From the NCBI GenBank assembly GCA_944548615.1, contig OX155967.1:20700752-20764751 (forward strand): a stretch of 64,000 bases of DNA, in the 5' to 3' direction. This document shows positions 58,980-64,000 of this stretch, piece after piece (position 1 is the first letter of the stretch; the number at the start of each line of letters is the position of its first letter). The translations under genes and the position numbers were made by a program. This DNA comes from Micropterix aruncella. Taxonomy: Eukaryota; Arthropoda; Insecta; Lepidoptera; Micropterigidae. The notes beneath the pieces were generated by a model. The model worked only from the letters and a program-made list of their open reading frames with translations, had not been told where the DNA came from and searched no databases.

Positions 58980-59045
58980 TTCAAATATTATTCAAGAGCG
59001 TTACAGACAATCCAATTCGCCCTTGAATATTAAAGCTAGAGCGTA
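58980..59045 (-). repeat. LINE 3' tail fragment, inverse partner of 29188-29262
   Basis: Matches the ATTCAAGGGCGAATTGGATT segment in inverse. It lies between exon 11 and RLE-LINE copy 8. Confidence 0.5.
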
Positions 59046-59078
59046 CGTCTAAAAATAAATGAATTACAGCTTGATTAA

Positions 59079-59772
59079 TTGGAGCTTTGCCGAGGATAGT
59101 TCTTGTCCCCTCTGTAGCAATACCCCTTGCACAGCTAGACACATTCTAGCTGGCTGCAAGGTGGCCTTAGATCAAGGGCGGTACACTTACCGCCATGACA
59201 AAGTTCTCGCTGTTATTCGCGAGATAATTAGTCTCTCAGTGGCTCGTGCCAACAAGGGTTTGACAGTATCCTCCAAACCCCCAATACAGTTTGTGCGGGA
59301 TGGCTCTAAAGGCAAAAAACATTTAACTACAAAACCTTTCTCAATAATCGAGAAAGCTACAGATTGGATTCTGGAGGTTGATTCGGTCTCTAAGCAGTAT
59401 AAATTCCCTGAAAGTCTCGGATGCACAGCCCTCCGTCCAGATATAACTCTTTACTCTCTATCTCGGAAGGTGGCTCTTATTGTAGAATTAACTGTTCCAT
59501 GGGAATCAAATATCCCAAAAGACCACGAGTACAAATTAAATAAATACCATGATCTTGCAAATGCCGTAACCCGGAACGGCTTCACTGTTCACCTTCACGC
59601 GGTGGAAGTTGGCGCTCGTGGCCTGCCAGCTAAATCTCTATTTCACCTCTTCAAAGATCTTGGCCTTTCCAGAAAAATAATCAACTCTTTCTTAGAAAAA
59701 TTATCTAAAACTGCGATTTGCGTATCTCAAATTCTATGGCTTCGAAGGGGGAGTGAATGGGTGGTAAGGTGA
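59079..59772 (+). CDS. Zinc knuckle and nuclease frame of RLE-LINE copy 8
   Basis: About 231 element codons are open: [11 protein letters not shown] knuckle, RPDITLYS...VELTVPWE nuclease core and GSEWVVR end. An ATG in flanking DNA (59059) fuses seven host-derived residues to the frame. A transposon fragment, not a host gene. Confidence 0.65.
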
Positions 59773-59932
59773 ACGCTCACATGTGGCAAGACAGCTGTCC
59801 TAAACCTACCACAGCTGGTTCGTAAGTCCGGAATCCACTGCTCACCCCCCAGAAGTGTAAAAAAATAGTATTATGATGGGCCCGACTCCGGTCGGTGAAT
59901 TCCATGGCAGCTCCGTTTGTATTTATTTATAT
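59079..59932 (+). mobile_element. RLE-LINE copy 8, 5'-truncated
   Basis: Starts inside the RT-nuclease linker (TTGGAGCTTTGCCGAGG) and ends CTCCGTTTGTATTTATTTAT. Nearly identical to copies 5 and 7. Confidence 0.9.
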
Positions 59933-59993
59933 ACTAAATTAATGTTAACATTGAACAAGAAAAAAAACATAAAAATATAAAACTAAATAAAAG

Positions 59994-60290
59994 ACAGATT
60001 ATGATAAACATGAGATAGCAGGGAGTTGCCTTTTTAGCTGCCAAAGGGATACAAAAGACGTCTATTTCTGTGGGTAAGGAATTAAGAAGAGCTATAACCC
60101 TTCCCACTGGCCCCTCTACAAAAATATTTGTACGATGGTACGGCACATTAAACAATAAATGCGATCTCCTCGCTGTGTAATTTACCGGTATGTACAATTC
60201 AAACTTACATAGTATCTCTGGTAAATAAATAGTTCCTTGACTTAATTTATATGCAAATATAATTAGGGAAATATATCGACGCGTTTCAAG
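59994..60290 (-). pseudogene. LINE C-terminal and 3' fragment, partner of 27480-27965
   Basis: The minus-strand frame 59934-60197 contains [20 protein letters not shown] and LLNSLPTEIDVFCIPLAAKK, a LINE ORF2 ending. The flanking sequence up to 60290 matches 27480-27600 in inverse. Confidence 0.55.
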
Positions 60291-60614
60291 ACTGTTGTAT
60301 CCTTAACTTATTAATCTTTATATGAAAAAAAACATAGATCTGTAGATGAATAACTATAAATTTACTGTAATCATCAGTGTCCTAAATGTGATTATCTGTC
60401 TAAATTTAGTCTTGCCATCATTAGTGGCGTAGACAGCTCTTTCTTTGGGGGTGTTTTTACAAGACTGCCCAACAAAAAAGGAGTGTAATGTGTTCAGGGT
60501 TCATCTACGTAGGTTTTCTTTTTCTTTATTCCACTATAATTTCTAAAGGCTCGAACCGATTTAGAAGTATGTGATGCTAGAACCGTTATGTCATCCCGAG
60601 TGTCATAGGGTACC
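60291..60614. other. LIG1: LIG1 intron 11; nothing recognised
   Basis: No frame or repeat partner is supported. Confidence 0.4.
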
Positions 60615-60618
60615 TTAA

Positions 60619-60884
60619 CCCCACGAGTCGCGAGGTTAAAACTGCTCCATACCGTTTGAAATTACGAAATTGAGGGTGAAATCGATGGCCTTGTGAAAAA
60701 CGACCATAAGTCATAAACCACTATACGGATCATAAAAAGAAGAACTGTAAAATGATCGCATTGAAATTTCCAATATAGAACATTGAAACCTTGTCTCGTA
60801 AAACAATTAAATAATAATGAATAAATATTAGAAAGTTGGGGAACTGAAAGAACTCACTTATTCAATCATATATATAAATAAAAA
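60619..60884 (+). mobile_element. T1 element, copy 3, left end only
   Basis: TTAA at 60615-60618, then CCCCACGAGTCGCGAGG and the T1 left half (ACGACCATAAGTCATAAACC, AACTGTAAAATGATCGCATT). It breaks off at RLE-LINE copy 9. Confidence 0.7.
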
Positions 60885-61050
60885 CAAACGGAGCTGCCAT
60901 GGAATTCACCGACCGGAGTCGGGCCCATCATAATACTATTTTTTTTACACTTCTGGGGGGTGAGCAGTGGATTCGGGACTTACGAACTGGCTGTGGTAGG
61001 TTTAGGACAGCTGTCTTGCCACATGTGAGCGTTCACCATACCACCCATTA
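60885..61050 (-). mobile_element. RLE-LINE copy 9, 3' UTR only
   Basis: About 165 bp of 3' UTR from CACATGTGAGCG to the CGTTTGT tail. It separates the T1 fragment from the 456-bp array. Confidence 0.85.
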
Positions 61051-61104
61051 CCACCACCCACGTGCCGGTGGGAGATCTTGCCATTGTGGAGAAGTCGAAG
61101 GAGG

Positions 61105-63627
61105 AAGCTGCTATGACGGGCTTTAGACCAGTCTCCATCGTATTCACGCAGGGATCGACATGCAGCAACTGTTCGTCATCTTTGTTGATGCCGGTTCTAT
61201 AACAACCAATCGATCGGCGCCCAGTCAAACGGATTCCAGTCAAGCAGGGCCCAGTCAATCTCCTTTTGGTTATAATCACTGGCCCCAAATGCCAGATGGA
61301 TCTTCGGGAAAAGAGCATTCAGGAATACAACCTCCAAGAATGGATGAACCCCCAGGACCTTCGGGTGGAAATTATCCTGCGAATATGCATTTCAGTGACC
61401 CTCGGGTCCACGTCTCCGATGTGGGGGTGCCCGCCACTGCTTCAGTGGTGAAAGGAAAACACCCTAGAATTCAGATACCAGAGCCGGCAAAGAAGATTGC
61501 AAAGCAGACATCGGGCAACCTCCGGTGTGGACCAAGTTATGCTGATTATAATTTAACGGAAGCTGCTATGACGGGCTTTAGACCCGTCTCCATCGCATCC
61601 ACGCAGGGATCGACATGCAGCAACTGTTCGTCATCTTTGTTGATGCCCGGTTCTATAACAACCAATCGATCGGCGCCCAGTCAAACGGATTCCAGTCAAG
61701 CAGGGCCCAGTCAATCTCCTTTTGGTTATAATCACTGGCCCCAAATGCCAGATGGATCTTCGGGAAAAGAGCATTCAGGAATACAACCTCCAAGAATGGA
61801 TGAACCCCCAGGACCTTCGGGTGGAAATTATCCTGCGAATATGCATTTCAGTGACCCTCGGGTCCACGTCTCCGATGTGGGGGTGCCCGCCACTGCTTCA
61901 GTGGTGAAAGGAAAACACCCTAGAATTCAGATACCAGAGCCGGCAAAGAAGATTGCAAAGCAGACATCGGGCAACCTCCGGTGTGGACCAAGTTATGCTG
62001 ATTATAATTTAACGGAAGCTGCTATGACGGGCTTTAGACCCGTCTCCATCGCATCCACGCAGGGATCGACATGCAGCAACTGTTCGTCATCTTTGTTGAT
62101 GCCCGGTTCTATAACAACCAATCGATCGGCGCCCAGTCAAACGGATTCCAGTCAAGCAGGGCCCAGTCAATCTCCTTTTGGTTATAATCACTGGCCCCAA
62201 ATGCCAGATGGATCTTCGGGAAAAGAGCATTCAGGAATACAACCTCCAAGAATGGATGAACCCCCAGGACCTTCGGGTGGAAATTATCCTGCGAATATGC
62301 ATTTCAGTGACCCTCGGGTCCACGTCTCCGATGTGGGGGTGCCCGCCACTGCTTCAGTGGTGAAAGGAAAACACCCTAGAATTCAGATACCAGAGCCGGC
62401 AAAGAAGATTGCAAAGCAGACATCGGGCAACCTCCGGTGTGGACCAAGTTATGCTGATTATAATTTAACGGAAGCTGCTATGACGGGCTTTAGACCCGTC
62501 TCCATCGCATCCACGCAGGGATCGACATGCAGCAACTGTTCGTCATCTTTGTTGATGCCCGGTTCTATAACAACCAATCGATCGGCGCCCAGTCAAACGG
62601 ATTCCAGTCAAGCAGGGCCCAGTCAATCTCCTTTTGGTTATAATCACTGGCCCCAAATGCCAGATGGATCTTCGGGAAAAGAGCATTCAGGAATACAACC
62701 TCCAAGAATGGATGAACCCCCAGGACCTTCGGGTGGAAATTATCCTGCGAATATGCATTTCAGTGACCCTCGGGTCCACGTCTCCGATGTGGGGGTGCCC
62801 GCCACTGCTTCAGTGGTGAAAGGAAAACACCCTAGAATTCAGATACCAGAGCCGGCAAAGAAGATTGCAAAGCAGACATCGGGCAACCTCCGGTGTGGAC
62901 CAAGTTATGCTGATTATAATTTAACGGAAGCTGCTATGACGGGCTTTAGACCCGTCTCCATCGCATCCACGCAGGGATCGACATGCAGCAACTGTTCGTC
63001 ATCTTTGTTGATGCCCGGTTCTATAACAACCAATCGATCGGCGCCCAGTCAAACGGATTCCAGTAAAGCAGGGCCCAGTCAATCTCCTTTTGGTTATAAT
63101 CACTGGCCCCAAATGCCAGATGGATCTTCGGGAAAAGAGCATTCAGGAATACAACCTCCAAGAATGGATGAACCCCCAGGACCTTCGGGTGGAAATTATC
63201 CTGCGAATATGCATTTCAGTGACCCTCGGGTCCACGTCTCCGATGTGGGGGTGCCCGCCACTGCTTCAGTGGTGAAAGGAAAACACCCTAGAATTCAGAT
63301 ACCAGAGCCGGCAAAGAAGATTGCAAAGCAGACATTGGGCAACCTCCGGTGTGGACCAAGTTATGCTGATTATAATTTAACGGAAGCTGCTATGACGGGC
63401 TTTAGACCCGTCTCCATCGCATCCACGCAGGGATCGACATGCAGCAACTGTTCGTCATCTTTGTTGATGCCCGGTTCTATAACAACCAATCGATCGGCGC
63501 CCAGTCAAACGGATTCCAGTCAAGCAGGGCCCAGTCAATCTCCTTTTGGTTATAATCACTGGCCCCAAATGCCAGATGGATCTTCGGGAAAAGAGCATTC
63601 AGGAATACAACCTCCAAGAATGGATGA
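61105..63627 (+). repeat. 456-bp tandem array, about 5.5 nearly identical units
   Basis: The period is exactly 456 bp (for example GGTTATAATCACTGGCCCCA at 61269, 61725, 62181, 62637, 63093 and 63549). Inner units differ by very few bases (a C-to-A change near 63064, a C-to-T near 63336). Unit 1 has several changes and lacks one base near 61191. Because 456 is divisible by three, a frame stays open throughout. Confidence 0.95.
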
Positions 63628-63715
63628 AGTTAGCTTTAGGAGTTTAGCTTTAGGTGTTAACGAGAATGATGAATGCCTCTCACTTGCGGAAAGAGGAGTA
63701 GGTTTAAGTTGGTAA
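61160..63715 (+). CDS. 851-codon open frame through the 456-bp array; product unknown
   Basis: The frame encodes repeated 152-residue units rich in Ser, Pro, Gly and Gln. Recognisable stretches per unit are TGFRPVSIASTQGSTCSNCS, SAPSQTDSSQAGPSQSPFGY, NHWPQMPDGSSG, PRMDEPPGPSGGNYPANMHF, HPRIQIPEPAKKIAKQ and RCGPSYADYNLTEAAM. No signal peptide, membrane segment or known domain is seen. The element frame of unit 1 starts upstream (VPVGDLAIVEKSKEEAAMTG at about 61060-61120) but a missing base shifts it, so the ATG at 61160 starts in the wrong frame and joins the repeat frame only after about 61191. The frame ends in the palindrome. It lies in a ligase intron; it may be a transposon gag-like ORF1 remnant or a new repetitive protein. 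Confidence 0.4.
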   Translation: MQQLFVIFVDAGSITTNRSAPSQTDSSQAGPSQSPFGYNHWPQMPDGSSGKEHSGIQPPRMDEPPGPSGGNYPANMHFSDPRVHVSDVGVPATASVVKGKHPRIQIPEPAKKIAKQTSGNLRCGPSYADYNLTEAAMTGFRPVSIASTQGSTCSNCSSSLLMPGSITTNRSAPSQTDSSQAGPSQSPFGYNHWPQMPDGSSGKEHSGIQPPRMDEPPGPSGGNYPANMHFSDPRVHVSDVGVPATASVVKGKHPRIQIPEPAKKIAKQTSGNLRCGPSYADYNLTEAAMTGFRPVSIASTQGSTCSNCSSSLLMPGSITTNRSAPSQTDSSQAGPSQSPFGYNHWPQMPDGSSGKEHSGIQPPRMDEPPGPSGGNYPANMHFSDPRVHVSDVGVPATASVVKGKHPRIQIPEPAKKIAKQTSGNLRCGPSYADYNLTEAAMTGFRPVSIASTQGSTCSNCSSSLLMPGSITTNRSAPSQTDSSQAGPSQSPFGYNHWPQMPDGSSGKEHSGIQPPRMDEPPGPSGGNYPANMHFSDPRVHVSDVGVPATASVVKGKHPRIQIPEPAKKIAKQTSGNLRCGPSYADYNLTEAAMTGFRPVSIASTQGSTCSNCSSSLLMPGSITTNRSAPSQTDSSKAGPSQSPFGYNHWPQMPDGSSGKEHSGIQPPRMDEPPGPSGGNYPANMHFSDPRVHVSDVGVPATASVVKGKHPRIQIPEPAKKIAKQTLGNLRCGPSYADYNLTEAAMTGFRPVSIASTQGSTCSNCSSSLLMPGSITTNRSAPSQTDSSQAGPSQSPFGYNHWPQMPDGSSGKEHSGIQPPRMDEVSFRSLALGVNENDECLSLAERGVGLSW

Positions 63716-63781
63716 CCAACTTAAACCTACTCCTCTTTCCGCAAGTGAGAGGCATTCATCATTCTCGTTAACACCTAAAGC
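63647..63781. repeat. Perfect palindrome, 67-bp arms, 1-base spacer
   Basis: 63647-63713 is repeated exactly in inverse at 63715-63781 around A63714 (centre AAGTTGGTAACCAACTT). The left arm directly follows a partial array unit. Confidence 0.9.
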
Positions 63782-63906
63782 ATTCCCGAATCCGATCAAG
63801 GGAATCCTTCGTCACGATGTAAGTGGCTTTTATAATTATTTACTTTATAATCATCTTATTGATCAATTCTAAAAAGAATATATACACAAAACTATCAAAT
63901 ATTTCA

Positions 63907-63912
<6 letters not shown>
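63782..63912. other. LIG1: Unique DNA after the palindrome
   Basis: About 130 bp of AT-rich sequence with no recognised feature, leading into (TA)n. Confidence 0.4.

Positions 63913-64000
<88 letters not shown>
63913..64000. repeat. (TA)n microsatellite running off the window
   Basis: At least 88 bp of TA up to the last base. Confidence 0.95.

Noticed and set aside
61266..63275. Five identical 61-codon frames in the second frame of the 456-bp array
   Set aside because: They are a by-product of the tandem repeat; the longer frame is open through all units and has the more protein-like composition.

Overview
This window is insect nuclear DNA, most likely from a lepidopteran. It is AT-rich, has introns, and carries long (TA)n tracts. 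Two sequence signatures common in moth and butterfly genomes point the same way: a Helitron-type 3' end reading GAAGCCGCGGGC...CTAGT at about 7575-7596, and GCATAGC/TATCGCGG cores near 12.4 and 12.95 kb. The order is inferred from these repeats, not proven. Nothing here looks bacterial or viral.

Two host genes are visible, both on the plus strand. The first is the 3' part of a group III (bee-venom-type) secretory phospholipase A2: one internal exon at 8311-8463 and the terminal exon at 13173-13257. Its catalytic exons lie upstream of the window. The second is DNA ligase 1 (LIG1), running from 18557 to at least 58953 in twelve recognisable exons and leaving the window before its last third is complete. 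The catalytic KYDG motif is in exon 9. The promoter-proximal region has an E2F-like site. The first in-frame ATG adds a 46-residue leader resembling a mitochondrial presequence ahead of a second, better-context ATG that starts the nuclear, PCNA-binding form. Exon 3 exists as two diverged, same-phase copies inside a roughly 2 kb segmental duplication.

Nearly everything else is transposable elements and tandem repeats in the introns and the intergenic space. From left to right: a solo LTR (1159-1723); a 137-bp satellite array of about 36 units (2335-7290) ending at a Helitron-like terminus; LINE relics; a PIF/Harbinger-type element holding a second solo LTR (13504-14643); a decayed autonomous Helitron helicase (15573-16890); and then the ligase gene. 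Its introns hold at least nine copies of one LINE family with a restriction-enzyme-like endonuclease (called RLE-LINE here), two hAT elements with perfect 8-bp target duplications, at least four families of TTAA-flanked elements, mariner, Tc1 and pogo-like elements, CR1-like and RTE-like LINE remains, and several large inverted repeats. Intron 7 holds a four-level nest: a TTAA MITE contains a pogo-like element, which contains a solo LTR and another TTAA element.

The right end (intron 11) holds a nearly identical 456-bp tandem array that stays open as an 851-codon frame, a perfect 67-bp-arm palindrome with a one-base spacer, and a (TA)n tract. I see no CRISPR, operon or prokaryotic system, and no convincing functional RNA gene.
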